A stretch of DNA of 64,000 nt from Chryseobacterium cheonjiense. Lineage in GTDB: Bacteria; Bacteroidota; Bacteroidia; Flavobacteriales; Weeksellaceae. The stretch is taken from assembly GCF_012927265.1 (NCBI RefSeq), contig NZ_JABBGF010000001.1:2272729-2336728 (forward strand). Direction: 5' to 3'. Under the pieces are notes generated by a model. It worked only from the letters and a program-made list of their open reading frames with translations. It did not search any database and was not told where the DNA came from. Shown in pieces: positions 16,241-26,341 of this stretch (positions within the stretch are counted from its first letter, which is position 1; each line of letters begins with the position of its first letter). The position numbers and the translations under genes were made by a program.

Positions 16241-19030
16241 TTATATGTTTGATTGTCCTAGTATGATTTTTCCGTCTAAACTGTCGTTATCATCTTTTGC
16301 ACAGTCCAGAAGTCTTCCCGGCCTGTAGATATTATTCAGGTTGGTAAGAGCAATCAGCAGTTTGTGGATGCTTTCCCCTAAATTCACTGTGTTATTTTGA
16401 GCTTTATCCAAAAGATATTGTTTAAAAGCCACTTCAAATTCAGAGAGATCACTTTTTGCCGTCTGCGTTTCCGTGAAACGGTCTCCCACCCAACAGATTT
16501 TTGCTAATACATGAGCCGGAATTTCCTGTCTGATAACGGTTTCCGCATAGCGTCTGAAATCAGGGTCCTGGAAGCGGTATGCATATCCCGGAAGCACTAC
16601 GCTTACCCGATAAGAATAAGGATCGAATACATCTGTTTCACATTCTTCTTCACAGGAATGCATGAAGGTTTCGGAATATTCTACCGGATCTTCAGCTGAA
16701 GCACTTTCGGCATCGTACATTATTTTAAATGTGCTTTCTATTTCCATACACCCGATGCCGCCCATCTGCTTATAATCTCTAACGCTGGGTTTTAATAAGA
16801 GATGCTCAACAAGGAAAATACCTTCTTCCGTAAAATCATATCTGAAATATTTTACCGTCTCCCTGATTCCGGTTTTCAATGCATTAAGATTAGGGTATGG
16901 GTTGGTTCTTTTGTGAGTAGCAATTACATTTTTCTCAGGAGAATCATCCACGACATCAAAATAATAATTACCTCCGCCGGAAAATCTGATGTTCATGTTA
17001 CCGATGAAGCATTTATTATCTTCGCATGATCCTAAATCTTCCAGTGCGTTTTCAAGGTCTTCTTCATCAATCTGAATAATCTGATAGATTGCTTCATTCA
17101 GGTTTTTGGTAGCCGCATATTCAATCTCATAGCTTTTCACGGATGATAGAATAATATTGCCTATGGCATCTTTTATTTTCCATGTAAAAGTTTCTTTATT
17201 GCCATTTACTGTTTTGGTAATCAATACCGGTGACTGGGATAGATTTCTTTGAGTATAGTCTTTAATTCCCAATAAACGGGCGATCCTTTTCTGTGCACCT
17301 GAAATATTGGCTGTATTCCAGATATCTGAATCCGAAAATAAAGTATAATTGTAACCTGATCCTCGGTTTTTGCTTAATGAAGCATATTCATTAAGGAAAT
17401 TTTGTTTGTTGTTCAGGACAATTTCATCAGCAGATTTCCCATATAATGATTTCATTAAAAAAGTATAGTCACTGAAGGTCTCTGCAAATCGGGAAATCAA
17501 GTGATCCAGGATTTCGTTACGGCGTTCTACGCTGTTGTCGAGTTCTTCATACAGAACATCGGTAAGCTCGTCATCATTTCCTGTGGGATACCCGGAAACC
17601 AGTTCTTCAAATCCTTTAATATTTTTAAGGGCTTGTGTGAAAAACGTCCTTTTTAAATCTCCGTTTACGCTTAATACTTCCTTTACTTTTTCAAGGTGTT
17701 TAAAATAACCGGCAAGAATCTGGTCAAAAAACAACAGATATGCCTTCATTTGTTTTGCGAGTGCTTCTCTTTCCGGAGTTCTGTTTCCTATGATTCCTGA
17801 AGTTCCGACTCCGTAGGTATCCGGAAACTCATTGAGAATAGTAGCATATTCTGCCACATCATAGGATGTTCCGCGAGGTAAAGCCAGTTCTTTGTTCTGT
17901 CTGGCATCTTCTCTCAGTACTTCTTCTTCTCTTTTAAGAGTCTGCAGGTATTCCTGAACTTTTTGGTCGTTGATATTTAAAGGAAGGGTACCTTTACTGT
18001 AACTGAATGAACTCAGTTCGCAAAGTTCCGGCTTTCTTCCTTTTTCGATGCAGATCAGCCAGTCGTTACTTTGTTTTATAATGCTGTCACAGCCTGCAAT
18101 GGAAATTTCATGTATTTCTTTTACCCCATCAACTTTCATGATTTCGCTGACGATATCAGAAAGGCGTACTTCTGTTCTCAGCTGGCTGTTTTTCAGTTCT
18201 TCGGTATCAATAAAACCGTTTTCCAAAAGCGGGCCTTCAAAAATCTGATCCGTGGTAAGACCTTTATCCAGCATTTGTTTTAATGAATAAAAATGCACTT
18301 CCGGAGAGAGATAATTATTAATGGCTTTCAATACTTTAGCATGCACCAGCTCTTCATCGGCTTTATTGACCAATCCGATACGGGCACACACAGCCACTTT
18401 CTGAATTTCAACTTCTTTAATTTCGGCCAGATCTTCGCAAAGGCTTCTATTGGCGTGGTAACGGTCTAAAATCTGAAGGTTAACCCCAATTTTTCCGCAT
18501 CCGTTATTTTCGTCGTTAACATCCTCGGCGTAGTCTACATACAAATCATAGAGCCCTTTTATATCAAAACTTTGTACTTTATCTCCGATAGGCTTAAAGT
18601 CTAAATTGCCGGTTTTGCAATCGACATATAATTTTTCATTATTGGGAACGAGCCAACAGTTTCTGATGGGTCTTTTGTGACCGGATGTAAAGCTGATGTC
18701 TAAAAAGAGTTTTCTGTAATCAAGTTCGGTTAAAGGTTTTGAAGGCAGAATTTCCGTGGCTTTTAAAAACTGTGACTGAATATCTTTATCGGGATCTTCA
18801 GCGGTAAGGATATCCTCCATGTTGAGGTTTACCCTCATCCCAAGATCGGTGATGGCATAGCTTAAAACCTCCAGCGTTGTAATCCCCGGATCGTGAGAGT
18901 TGTAATCTGTCCAAAGCTTCCCTCCCAATTTCTCTATGTATTCAATACCTGTTCTGCGCAGAAAGTGAAAATCGGTCTGATCCCCGGTTTCTACATTTTT
19001 CGGTATGCTGATGTGCTTATTTTCTGACAT
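16241..19030 (-). CDS. Afp12-like baseplate wedge protein
   Basis: The 929-residue product begins with the sequence LWTDYNSHDPGITTLEVLSYAITDLGMRV. This (W)TDYNxHDPGITxLExLxYAxTDL pattern is characteristic of eCIS and phage wedge proteins related to T4 gp6. It has no signal peptide. It lies 24 bp downstream of the baseplate J gene, matching the Afp11-Afp12 order of characterised loci. Afp11 and Afp12 form the wedges that surround the hub and carry the fibres (established for Afp/PVC). The C-terminus (YRPGRLLDC) is also typical of the family. Confidence 0.85.
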   Translation of the reverse strand: MSENKHISIPKNVETGDQTDFHFLRRTGIEYIEKLGGKLWTDYNSHDPGITTLEVLSYAITDLGMRVNLNMEDILTAEDPDKDIQSQFLKATEILPSKPLTELDYRKLFLDISFTSGHKRPIRNCWLVPNNEKLYVDCKTGNLDFKPIGDKVQSFDIKGLYDLYVDYAEDVNDENNGCGKIGVNLQILDRYHANRSLCEDLAEIKEVEIQKVAVCARIGLVNKADEELVHAKVLKAINNYLSPEVHFYSLKQMLDKGLTTDQIFEGPLLENGFIDTEELKNSQLRTEVRLSDIVSEIMKVDGVKEIHEISIAGCDSIIKQSNDWLICIEKGRKPELCELSSFSYSKGTLPLNINDQKVQEYLQTLKREEEVLREDARQNKELALPRGTSYDVAEYATILNEFPDTYGVGTSGIIGNRTPEREALAKQMKAYLLFFDQILAGYFKHLEKVKEVLSVNGDLKRTFFTQALKNIKGFEELVSGYPTGNDDELTDVLYEELDNSVERRNEILDHLISRFAETFSDYTFLMKSLYGKSADEIVLNNKQNFLNEYASLSKNRGSGYNYTLFSDSDIWNTANISGAQKRIARLLGIKDYTQRNLSQSPVLITKTVNGNKETFTWKIKDAIGNIILSSVKSYEIEYAATKNLNEAIYQIIQIDEEDLENALEDLGSCEDNKCFIGNMNIRFSGGGNYYFDVVDDSPEKNVIATHKRTNPYPNLNALKTGIRETVKYFRYDFTEEGIFLVEHLLLKPSVRDYKQMGGIGCMEIESTFKIMYDAESASAEDPVEYSETFMHSCEEECETDVFDPYSYRVSVVLPGYAYRFQDPDFRRYAETVIRQEIPAHVLAKICWVGDRFTETQTAKSDLSEFEVAFKQYLLDKAQNNTVNLGESIHKLLIALTNLNNIYRPGRLLDCAKDDNDSLDGKIILGQSNI

Positions 19031-19054
19031 GGTTATGTTTCTTCTTATTTATTA

Positions 19055-22000
19055 TTAAATACATACTTGTTCTGCAATGATAATTTGGTGCTGTTTGGCA
19101 GATACGAGAATTGATTTCGGATCTACTTCTATTAAAGATTTTTTCTGTACAACATTATTCACCAGTATTTTAATCTCATCAATATAATCTACATAATACA
19201 GCTGTTCCAGATAGTTAATGAGATGGTTGACATTCAGCTCCACATTAAAATCAATGTCTTTAGAGTCTGTAAAAGCCCATGGCGATATGTATTTCTTAAT
19301 ATCTTCATCCAGTTGCTTCATGTAAAAAATCTCGTCAAATTTTTCAAAAATTTTCACCGTGGCCTGTATTTTCGCTTCTTTATAATTAGGATTAATTACC
19401 TGAGCCTTAACATGCATTGTATTTAATTCATTTACATAATTCTGAATTTTATTGAGACTGGCTCTGCTGACTCTTGGCTGATAGACGTCGAAAGCGTTTT
19501 TATTTTTAATATTCGGCACTACCATTAGCGTGACATGTCCCGGTGCCATATATGATTTTTCGGAAGTGTGGTTTAAGCATTTTACTTTGAAAACTTCCGG
19601 GAACTCCTGCAATACCAGGCTTTCATAATCCCACTGTGTAATGGCTCTGTGTTTGTGTCTCAGCCGTTCACTTACTCTTCTGTAAAATTCCGTATCGGCT
19701 TCTTTGTATTTTCCGTCGAACGAATTATACGGCTGGCTAACCGATTTTACCTGTGGAACTCTGGTAATTAGTTTCGAAATCGTGTCGGCCGGCAAACCAT
19801 TGTTCAGATGCCCCAGATCATTGTCCTGATTCTGGAATGTTGCCAAAACAGCCTGTGTATATATTCCCTGAATTTTGCATACCGCATCATAGCTTCTTTT
19901 TGATTTGGCCCTGATCCAGACCAGTCCGTCGGTAAGTCTTGTATGGCTGGTATTGATATCTTTAGGAATTTTGAACTTTATAGCGCCTGATTCCATGAAT
20001 TTTCTCGTTTCATTTTTCAGCATGTTTTCTGACAGGTCGATCCATGTATTGTTGGAGAGGATATGCCATTCGATAAACTCTTTCTCCTCGAAAGTATCTA
20101 CCAAAGGATTCTCGCTTCCTTCCAGCATCTGGATCAATAGAGAGATGGTGGTTTGCGGCGTTGCTTCGAGACCGATGTATAATTCACCTCCGTTTTCGTG
20201 TACGGGAACAATGCTTTTGGTTTCAATTTCTTTTTCGTACTGCCCGAATGCATCTTCATGGTATAACTGCATGCCTTTGCTTTTGGAAGCTTCTCCGGTA
20301 GAATCTTTACTTATATAAGAATAGGCATTTTCTTTCGCACTGTAATTCAGCTCTATATTTTCTGCAAAAGGAATATAAGGCTCATTCGGAACAAGCTTTT
20401 GTTTGTCCGGATTGCTGGATAACGCCAAGGTATATAGTTTAGGATAAACATCCTGTAATGCCGACTGGTTCAGCGTTACTCTGATTGCCTCGCTGGTAGC
20501 CGGATCACTATTCGTGTTATGAATAGAGAACTGCGTTTTATAACCGTTTTCTGTTTTTAGAAACAACTGGATATCGTTTCCTCGTTCACGCCAAACTTCT
20601 TTTTCAAACAATGCGGTATCTGCTGTAAAATAGGCATCCGAACGAACAATTGACGGAGTTTTCAGCGCTTCAAAATCTCTTACACTGATGTTTTGATTCG
20701 GCTGAATGATATAGCCGTTGTATAAATCGGTAATTGAATTGGGTGTGTTTTTCCAGTTGATGGTAATGTCTGCATTTTCCCATTTTTTGGAAAACATTTC
20801 AGGACATTTAATGTAAAAATTAGACCCTTTAACAGGCTGTGCGGTGAAAGGATAATAAGGCTTTTCGGCATTCAGTGTACTGCTGTCGTTTTCGATCTGA
20901 AGAGATTTCACTCCTTTTACATCAACGGCAATTTCTACATTTTTTATCAGTTTTTCTGAAAGGGCTTCATAAATCTTGTAATATTTTTCGCCTTCGATCA
21001 CGAATCTTACTACAGGAAAATCAGTCTGAAACGTTTGCAACAAGACCTCTTTATTGTATTTTACGACAGCAGGGAGCTCTTTGGTTAATGTAAAAGAAAG
21101 GACCAGCTGGTCTTCGCTTTTTCTTATACACTTCAAGGGCATTCCGGAGAGCCATTCTTTTTCTCCGCTGCACAGGACTTTGATGTTATTTTCAATGTCT
21201 CCGTCTGTTAAATCCTGTAATTTTTGCGTCGAATTTTTAATAAAATCGATTTTCACGGTAACGGTTCTTTCTCCTTCTTTCAGATCGAATAATGATGATG
21301 CGATGGCAAAACCGAGTTTCGCTTTCGGAAGTTCCTTGTAGATGGATTTATCGGAGGCGGTTTCATCGGTGTTATATCCGAACGGCCACCAGTAATTGCT
21401 TTCCTGCGGGAGCTTATCTCCTAAACCGTCGGCAGAATTGGCAACCGGAGCCATCTTCAGCTCACTTTTTTTAACGTCGTTGAGGAAACTTTTGATCTCA
21501 ACTACTTTTGCCTGGTTGGCAATAAGTTCTTCGTCTGTTTTGTAAATGCGTTTTTTTCCGGTGGCATCTTTATCACCGTCCAGCAGTGTTCCGCCCGGAA
21601 TTCTTTCCTGCATGGCTTTTTTGGCCAATTCAAAAATCACATAGACCTTATCCGGTTTGGCTTCATTTTTTTCAATCTGCAGAATTTCGTTATAATAGAA
21701 ATCCAGATGCCTTTTAGTCAAATTATTAAAAGCATTTTTTGAGAAATCCAATAATTTCAGAAAGCAGACGAATAAGGTGAGGTGGGGCGTCAGGTTGCTG
21801 TCTTGTTCAAACTGGGAAATAAGATCTGTAACCTGTTTTTTCATACTTTTGTACTCCACGCTTTCTCTGCGTGGGACAGTATTGGCATCATCACCCAGGA
21901 AAAAGTTTCCCCAGTTTCCTTTCGGTGTGGTATTATCATCTTTATCGAAATAGTTTACACGCTGTGCAAAATTGTTTGCGAATAATAGCCAGTCAAACAA

Positions 22001-22105
22001 ATCGAAATCGTGTAATTCAAGATTGCCCGGGTCTAATTCTGCTAAAAAGCGCTGCATTTGTGATTTTCCTTCACGATAATGTGAAAATGTATCTGTTTTT
22101 TTCAT
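19055..22105 (-). CDS. Baseplate J-like protein (Afp11)
   Basis: The 1016-residue protein carries the baseplate J signature near the C-terminus: ADTEFYRRVSERLRHKHRAI followed by TQWDYE, then beta-rich segments ending in LIEVDPKSILVSAKQHQIII. In T4 terms this is the gp6/gpJ wedge component that links gp25 and the fibres to the hub. It is larger than simple phage gpJ, as usual for eCIS Afp11. It sits between gp25 and the Afp12-like gene with short gaps, consistent with co-transcription. Confidence 0.88.
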   Translation of the reverse strand: MKKTDTFSHYREGKSQMQRFLAELDPGNLELHDFDLFDWLLFANNFAQRVNYFDKDDNTTPKGNWGNFFLGDDANTVPRRESVEYKSMKKQVTDLISQFEQDSNLTPHLTLFVCFLKLLDFSKNAFNNLTKRHLDFYYNEILQIEKNEAKPDKVYVIFELAKKAMQERIPGGTLLDGDKDATGKKRIYKTDEELIANQAKVVEIKSFLNDVKKSELKMAPVANSADGLGDKLPQESNYWWPFGYNTDETASDKSIYKELPKAKLGFAIASSLFDLKEGERTVTVKIDFIKNSTQKLQDLTDGDIENNIKVLCSGEKEWLSGMPLKCIRKSEDQLVLSFTLTKELPAVVKYNKEVLLQTFQTDFPVVRFVIEGEKYYKIYEALSEKLIKNVEIAVDVKGVKSLQIENDSSTLNAEKPYYPFTAQPVKGSNFYIKCPEMFSKKWENADITINWKNTPNSITDLYNGYIIQPNQNISVRDFEALKTPSIVRSDAYFTADTALFEKEVWRERGNDIQLFLKTENGYKTQFSIHNTNSDPATSEAIRVTLNQSALQDVYPKLYTLALSSNPDKQKLVPNEPYIPFAENIELNYSAKENAYSYISKDSTGEASKSKGMQLYHEDAFGQYEKEIETKSIVPVHENGGELYIGLEATPQTTISLLIQMLEGSENPLVDTFEEKEFIEWHILSNNTWIDLSENMLKNETRKFMESGAIKFKIPKDINTSHTRLTDGLVWIRAKSKRSYDAVCKIQGIYTQAVLATFQNQDNDLGHLNNGLPADTISKLITRVPQVKSVSQPYNSFDGKYKEADTEFYRRVSERLRHKHRAITQWDYESLVLQEFPEVFKVKCLNHTSEKSYMAPGHVTLMVVPNIKNKNAFDVYQPRVSRASLNKIQNYVNELNTMHVKAQVINPNYKEAKIQATVKIFEKFDEIFYMKQLDEDIKKYISPWAFTDSKDIDFNVELNVNHLINYLEQLYYVDYIDEIKILVNNVVQKKSLIEVDPKSILVSAKQHQIIIAEQVCI

Positions 22106-22192
22106 TTGTTTATATTTATCTTTCTATGGTCAGATGCAATACTTGTGTAGTGTTGGTAGTATTTAAAATGGCTACAGACATCCCGTAATTCA

Positions 22193-22603
22193 TTATAATT
22201 CGGTAGCTTCTTCTTTATAAAAAGGAAAAACCATATTGCTTCTTGTATTCGTATTTCTTACTTCGTAGTTAATCTGTATTAAAATTTCGCCTTCAATTTC
22301 GTCCTGAGTATCAATTTCAATACTTAAAATGTTGATTCGTGGTTCATGATATAAAATAGCACGCTCAACAATTCCTTTCATCTGTGTAATCAGCGTTAAG
22401 TCCAGTGGCTTAAAGAGCATTTCCTGAAGGTCACATCCGTAATCAGGGAACATGACACGCTCACCAGGGCGTGTAGACAGCAGGATCATAAGGCTGTTGT
22501 TAATGTCTTCCACATCTGTGGTCATTGCCAGTTTTCCTTCAGTCTGATTAAATTCAGGCGGAAAGCTCCAGCCTATTCCTAAAAAATCTGTATTTATTTT
22601 CAT
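22193..22603 (-). CDS. gp25-like baseplate protein (Afp9)
   Basis: This 136-residue protein has the gp25/lysozyme-like wedge fold signature: GIGWSFPPEF at the N-terminus, then ILLSTRPGERVMFPDYGCDL. The EPRINILSIEI segment is also typical. gp25 starts sheath assembly at the baseplate in T4, T6SS and eCIS (established). It is spaced 148 bp from the PAAR gene. Length and motifs match the family closely. Confidence 0.92.
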   Translation of the reverse strand: MKINTDFLGIGWSFPPEFNQTEGKLAMTTDVEDINNSLMILLSTRPGERVMFPDYGCDLQEMLFKPLDLTLITQMKGIVERAILYHEPRINILSIEIDTQDEIEGEILIQINYEVRNTNTRSNMVFPFYKEEATEL

Positions 22604-22751
22604 ACGTTATTGGTTATATTAATGGTAACATCTGCAACTGTAACATAGTGTTTCAGGTACGGTAACCTTTTGTTATTGATGTATTCCGTTGTTTTAGGGA
22701 GATATGATTAAAAGCAGTTCCTGACTAAATCAAAAACATGATGTCTTACTA

Positions 22752-23042
22752 TCATCCTCCTATCAAAACAGTAGCTTCACCTGCGGCTATTACCCCACCG
22801 TGCGCTGTGGAATCTCCCATTCTTGCGGCCGGTTTCCCACCGATCATTACGCTTGAAGATCCTGATGCAATGGTATCTATCGGACCTGTGCATACTGCTT
22901 TGTCGCCTACTCTTGCTGCAGGCTTACCGCCGATAAGAACGGTAGGCTCTCCCGCCGGAATGATTGGCCCGCCTACATGCGGAACATTTCCCGTTACCAT
23001 GGGACAGGTATGCATATCTGTAATTCTTGCTGCCGGTTTCAT
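22752..23042 (-). CDS. PAAR spike-tip protein (Afp10)
   Basis: The 96-residue product starts MKPAARITDMHTCPMVTG and repeats the PAAR pattern (GGKPAARVGD, GGKPAARMGD). His and Cys residues (HTC, AVC, AHGG) are suited to the zinc site at the tip of the spike. PAAR proteins sharpen the VgrG-like spike and can carry cargo. It begins 3 bp after the stop of the VgrG-like gene. It has no extension domain, so it is a plain tip rather than a PAAR-fused effector. Confidence 0.95.
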   Translation of the reverse strand: MKPAARITDMHTCPMVTGNVPHVGGPIIPAGEPTVLIGGKPAARVGDKAVCTGPIDTIASGSSSVMIGGKPAARMGDSTAHGGVIAAGEATVLIGG

Positions 23043-23045
23043 GAT

Positions 23046-24791
23046 TTAATTGATTTTTACCTGAGATCCTTTGACAACGGTTACCGCTCCTGATTTAAGT
23101 TCAGAACCTGAGCTTCCTTCCGCCTTTAACTGGGCACTGGCTTTCACATTGATGTTTACTCCTTCCATATTGATATCACCTTTTGCTTTGATCTTGATGT
23201 CTTTTGAACTTTCCATGCTGATGCCGTCTTTGTTAAGGATAAATGTATTGGCATGTTCATCTTCAATTTTGATGATGTCGGCATCTTCGTCTACGATCAC
23301 TTTCTTGCCTTTCGGAGTTTCTAATGTGTAAGAAATCTTGTCGTCGTTGAAGATCATTTTCATTTTGCTTCGGGTTACGAATCCTTTTTCGTGGTTATCA
23401 TCCGAAGCCACAATAGGAGCCGGTTTTGTACTGCTGTTCAGCATTCCCAGAACGACGGCGTCATTAGGATCATCATTAATAAACCCTATAATAACCTCAT
23501 CCCCGATTTCCGGTCTGAAAAAAGAGCCTCTGTTTTCTCCGGCATCAAGAGTGGCTACTCTCGCCCAGATTCCCTCTTCTTCATTATTGATGATCGGTAT
23601 CTGCACCAGAATTCTATCTTCACCATCCGGATCAGATTCCAGCTGGGAGACGATCCCGATGTGCAATCCGCTGATAGCAGGAATAATCCCCGAGCCCGGC
23701 ATTTCACTTACATCATAGGTTTCTGAGAACCAGGTTGGGGAAAGCCCGAACTGCGCATCTACGAGCCAGTTTCCGTTAATGATTTCGTGACGGACTCCCG
23801 TTACGTATATTTTTCCGTTGAAGCGGTTCCCAACTCCCTGTAAGGTCAATGTAACTCCGGGTTTTACCGCCGGAATTCCCTGGAATTTTACCCTGCCTCT
23901 TGTTTTTGCCAGCTGCTGAAACGTTGCTTTGGCATCACCCCATTCCTGCAATTCGCCCTGGGTAAGATTTCCGCCGTGTTTCAGCTGGAGGTCTTCAATT
24001 CCAAAGACTTTTGCCAGATCGCCGGAAGAAAGATTGCCATTGAGACTGATGGCCGGGTCCTGCGCTTCGACTTCCGTAAGCTCCTGATCCGTATAGCTCC
24101 ATGTTTTGACAGTAATTTTACTGAACTGATCTCTTGCGTCAATTTCGCCGTCAAATTCATGTACCGATGATCCGTAGACAACGGTTTCTACTGTTTCGCC
24201 ACTGAAATTAGGCTTCGCCACTTTCACAGTTCCGTCGTCAACAAAACAAAGCTTTCCGTTTGCCTGTGCTCTGGTTAACATAAAATCCCAGTCGGAAGCC
24301 TGGTACTGTACCAATTCTTTGTGGGTATTTGAAGTAGCCTCCACATCAGCAATAGCTCCGCCGTTACCGATAAGTTCTTCGATGATATCGCTGTCTTTAC
24401 TATCGTAGAAATATTTGCTTTTTCTTCCCAACGTCATTTTTACCGCTTTATCTCTGCATTCGATGATGAGGTACGATGAGCCGTTTCTGACCTTGATATT
24501 ATGTTTTACCACAACCCCTTTAAAAATGGTTTCTTCTTTGGAATGGTAGCCAGCTGTGATTTCAATTTCTTTTCCGGGAATTAATAATTCTTCATTGCTT
24601 AATTTGAAGTCCTGTTCCGGTATGCTTCCATCCAGAATAACAATGCGGGCATAAGGAATCCTGTTGACTTCTTTTTCTACGACAATACTTTTAACGCCGT
24701 ATTTACCAGGCAATTCCGTGCCTCCGGACATTACTTTAAAAGTAATCAGATCCGGGTTTTTTGCTGTTTGTATGTATCCGCTGTTATTCAT
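23046..24791 (-). CDS. VgrG/gp5-gp27-like spike protein (Afp8)
   Basis: The 581-residue protein has a gp27-like hub region (about 1-370, with VQYQASDWDFMLTRAQANG). An OB-fold gp5-like domain follows (about 375-460, with EEGIWARVATLDAGENRGSF and FINDDPNDAVVLGML). A C-terminal beta-helix of repeated short strands (KIKAKGDINMEGVNINVKA) ends the protein. This is the spike trimer that punctures the target membrane. The length is normal for Afp8 and there is no fused toxin domain. It is 1 bp from the LysM gene, as in other eCIS operons. Confidence 0.93.
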   Translation of the reverse strand: MNNSGYIQTAKNPDLITFKVMSGGTELPGKYGVKSIVVEKEVNRIPYARIVILDGSIPEQDFKLSNEELLIPGKEIEITAGYHSKEETIFKGVVVKHNIKVRNGSSYLIIECRDKAVKMTLGRKSKYFYDSKDSDIIEELIGNGGAIADVEATSNTHKELVQYQASDWDFMLTRAQANGKLCFVDDGTVKVAKPNFSGETVETVVYGSSVHEFDGEIDARDQFSKITVKTWSYTDQELTEVEAQDPAISLNGNLSSGDLAKVFGIEDLQLKHGGNLTQGELQEWGDAKATFQQLAKTRGRVKFQGIPAVKPGVTLTLQGVGNRFNGKIYVTGVRHEIINGNWLVDAQFGLSPTWFSETYDVSEMPGSGIIPAISGLHIGIVSQLESDPDGEDRILVQIPIINNEEEGIWARVATLDAGENRGSFFRPEIGDEVIIGFINDDPNDAVVLGMLNSSTKPAPIVASDDNHEKGFVTRSKMKMIFNDDKISYTLETPKGKKVIVDEDADIIKIEDEHANTFILNKDGISMESSKDIKIKAKGDINMEGVNINVKASAQLKAEGSSGSELKSGAVTVVKGSQVKIN

Positions 24792-24792
24792 T

Positions 24793-25512
24793 TTATGAAA
24801 CTTTTTCTAATGGCGGGAAGTAAAGTTCGCTCCCTGGTTTTAATTGTCTGAAATTGACAAGACCGTTTACTTTTGCGACTTCCAGATAGTATTTGGAATC
24901 ACCGTAGATTCTTTCGGTCATTAAGGGAAGGGTGTCTCCGGCCTGTACTGTTCTTTTGTGGGTAACATCAGGAGATTCATTTTTCTTTTCAGCAGCTTCC
25001 AGCTTGGGACTGATTGATTCACTAAATTTGGCTTTCCCTATTGCTCTTAAAGGCTGTCCTTCATTATCAAACAACTTATACTCTACGGTAAATTCTGCCA
25101 GCACGCCTTTGAATTCAAAGCTGCCCCAGTTGAGGATAACGTTATAAGGTTTATGTATAGGACCTGCAACCTTGCCTGTAGCTTTATAAAAAGCATCTAC
25201 CTGATCTTTTACGGATGTTTTTTTAAAAGCTTTTCCTTTGATCATGTTGATAAGTTTGTTGCCTGAAAAAGCTTCCGTGACACCTGTACCATCAAACAGA
25301 AATTCTAACTGCAAATCTGTTGAAGGTGATGCGGTATATTTTAAATCGGTTTTAGCTGTCCCCAATGCCTGTCCAGGCTCAAGTTCTGTTTTGTAAGTAA
25401 CAGAATACCCGGTAGGATTTATAAAAGCGGTAAAGGCTCCACTGTCAACTCTTTTTTTATAGTCAGAATCTTCATATGTCCCGATTGTCAGTTTTTGAAG
25501 TGCTCCTTTCAT
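24793..25512 (-). CDS. LysM baseplate hub protein (Afp7)
   Basis: The 239-residue protein has a C-terminal LysM module (about 187-236: HKRTVQAGDTLPLMTERIYG, then LKPGSELYFPP). The N-terminal 150 residues resemble the tube-binding part of Afp7/gp53-type proteins (YEDSDYKKRVDSGAFTAFIN). It connects the tube initiator to the spike in characterised particles. Its start codon overlaps the stop of the DUF5908 gene by one base (TAATG), implying translational coupling. Confidence 0.9.
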   Translation of the reverse strand: MKGALQKLTIGTYEDSDYKKRVDSGAFTAFINPTGYSVTYKTELEPGQALGTAKTDLKYTASPSTDLQLEFLFDGTGVTEAFSGNKLINMIKGKAFKKTSVKDQVDAFYKATGKVAGPIHKPYNVILNWGSFEFKGVLAEFTVEYKLFDNEGQPLRAIGKAKFSESISPKLEAAEKKNESPDVTHKRTVQAGDTLPLMTERIYGDSKYYLEVAKVNGLVNFRQLKPGSELYFPPLEKVS

Positions 25513-25673
25513 TATCTTTCTTTTTTACGTTTGTCAATATGTACTGCCTGTTCCACGCTTTCGCTCACTGCCCGCATAATTTTTGCCTCATCAATGGATG
25601 TAGCATTAGTTGATGCTGCTGTTTTCTCGTCCACATTTATTTTAATGTGAAGCTCTTTTATTTCTATTGGCAT
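25512..25673 (-). CDS. DUF5908-type small eCIS protein (Afp6 position)
   Basis: The 53-residue product begins MPIEIKELHIKINVDEKT and ends in a basic tail (DKRKKER). The N-terminal PIEIxELxIKxxV pattern is typical of the small DUF5908 proteins that sit between tube and LysM genes in many eCIS operons. Its role there is not established. The stop overlaps the next start by one base. Confidence 0.8.
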   Translation of the reverse strand: MPIEIKELHIKINVDEKTAASTNATSIDEAKIMRAVSESVEQAVHIDKRKKER

Positions 25674-25871
25674 TTTCGTTTGTTTTTAATCGGTTTTAAT
25701 TATAATATATTAAAAACCAATGATTTAACGTTTTTATTATTAAAAATCTAAGCACATAAAGAGTGCGTTCAGTCCTGTGATAGACCAATCTGTTTTTGTT
25801 TTTTGAAAATATTTTTGCTAAATGTTATCCTGAGGCTAACACACTTTCAGGTGCTCAGATTAATTTAGAAA
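25674..25871 (-). other. 198-bp gap between tube/sheath and baseplate genes
   Basis: This is the largest gap in the structural operon. It contains the weak hairpin at 25823-25841 and an AT-rich tract before the DUF5908 gene. No TAnnTTTG box was found on the minus strand, so I see no internal promoter. Confidence 0.45.
25823..25841 (-). terminator. Weak intercistronic hairpin (possible attenuator)
   Basis: TGTTA/TAACA and CC/GG form a stem with one internal mismatch around a TGA loop. It falls between the high-copy tube/sheath genes and the low-copy baseplate genes, where partial termination would fit the stoichiometry. The U run is poor, so the role is speculative. Confidence 0.35.
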
Positions 25872-26339
25872 TTACAAGCCTAAGCTTGCTAACGATGAAG
25901 GTATCGTGAAATATCTGTATTTCAGTTCTATTGTTTCAATAGCCAATTTGCTTTCTTCTGCGTTAAATTCGGAAACTTCCCATCTTACAGGATATGCTCC
26001 CACAACATTCCAGACCATTAAAGGAGCTGTAGACTGAAGCCCTCCCGACAGCGTAACGATAAGGTTTCTGGGTTCAAACTCGAAGTTTTCCATAGCATTT
26101 CTGCACCAGCTGATCAACCCAGAACTTACAATTAAGCCGCGCTTAAGCACTAAGTTGGGATATTTCGGCCGTAAAGGAAGCTGATGAAGAAACCTGTTTT
26201 CGCCTCCTTCGGCATATTCTTCGGTTGGAATGTCCGTTGATAAACCAGATATTGACTGAAATCTGGAATCAATACCCTCTGTAGTCGAAATCCCGTTAAC
26301 AATGAAAGAGAAACTGGTTGGAGGATATAAAAGAGCCAT
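25872..26339 (-). CDS. Tube initiator protein (Afp5-like, gp19 family)
   Basis: The 155-residue protein has the tail-tube fold signature of the gp19/Hcp family: SFSFIVNGISTTEGIDSRFQ at the start, LPLRPKYPNLVLKRGL in the middle, and YPVRWEVSEFNAEESKLAIE near the end. It is clearly diverged from the two identical tube genes upstream. By analogy with Afp5 it probably forms the first tube ring on the baseplate. It is 2 bp from the tube gene at 26342. Confidence 0.88.
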   Translation of the reverse strand: MALLYPPTSFSFIVNGISTTEGIDSRFQSISGLSTDIPTEEYAEGGENRFLHQLPLRPKYPNLVLKRGLIVSSGLISWCRNAMENFEFEPRNLIVTLSGGLQSTAPLMVWNVVGAYPVRWEVSEFNAEESKLAIETIELKYRYFTIPSSLASLGL

Positions 26340-26341
26340 GA

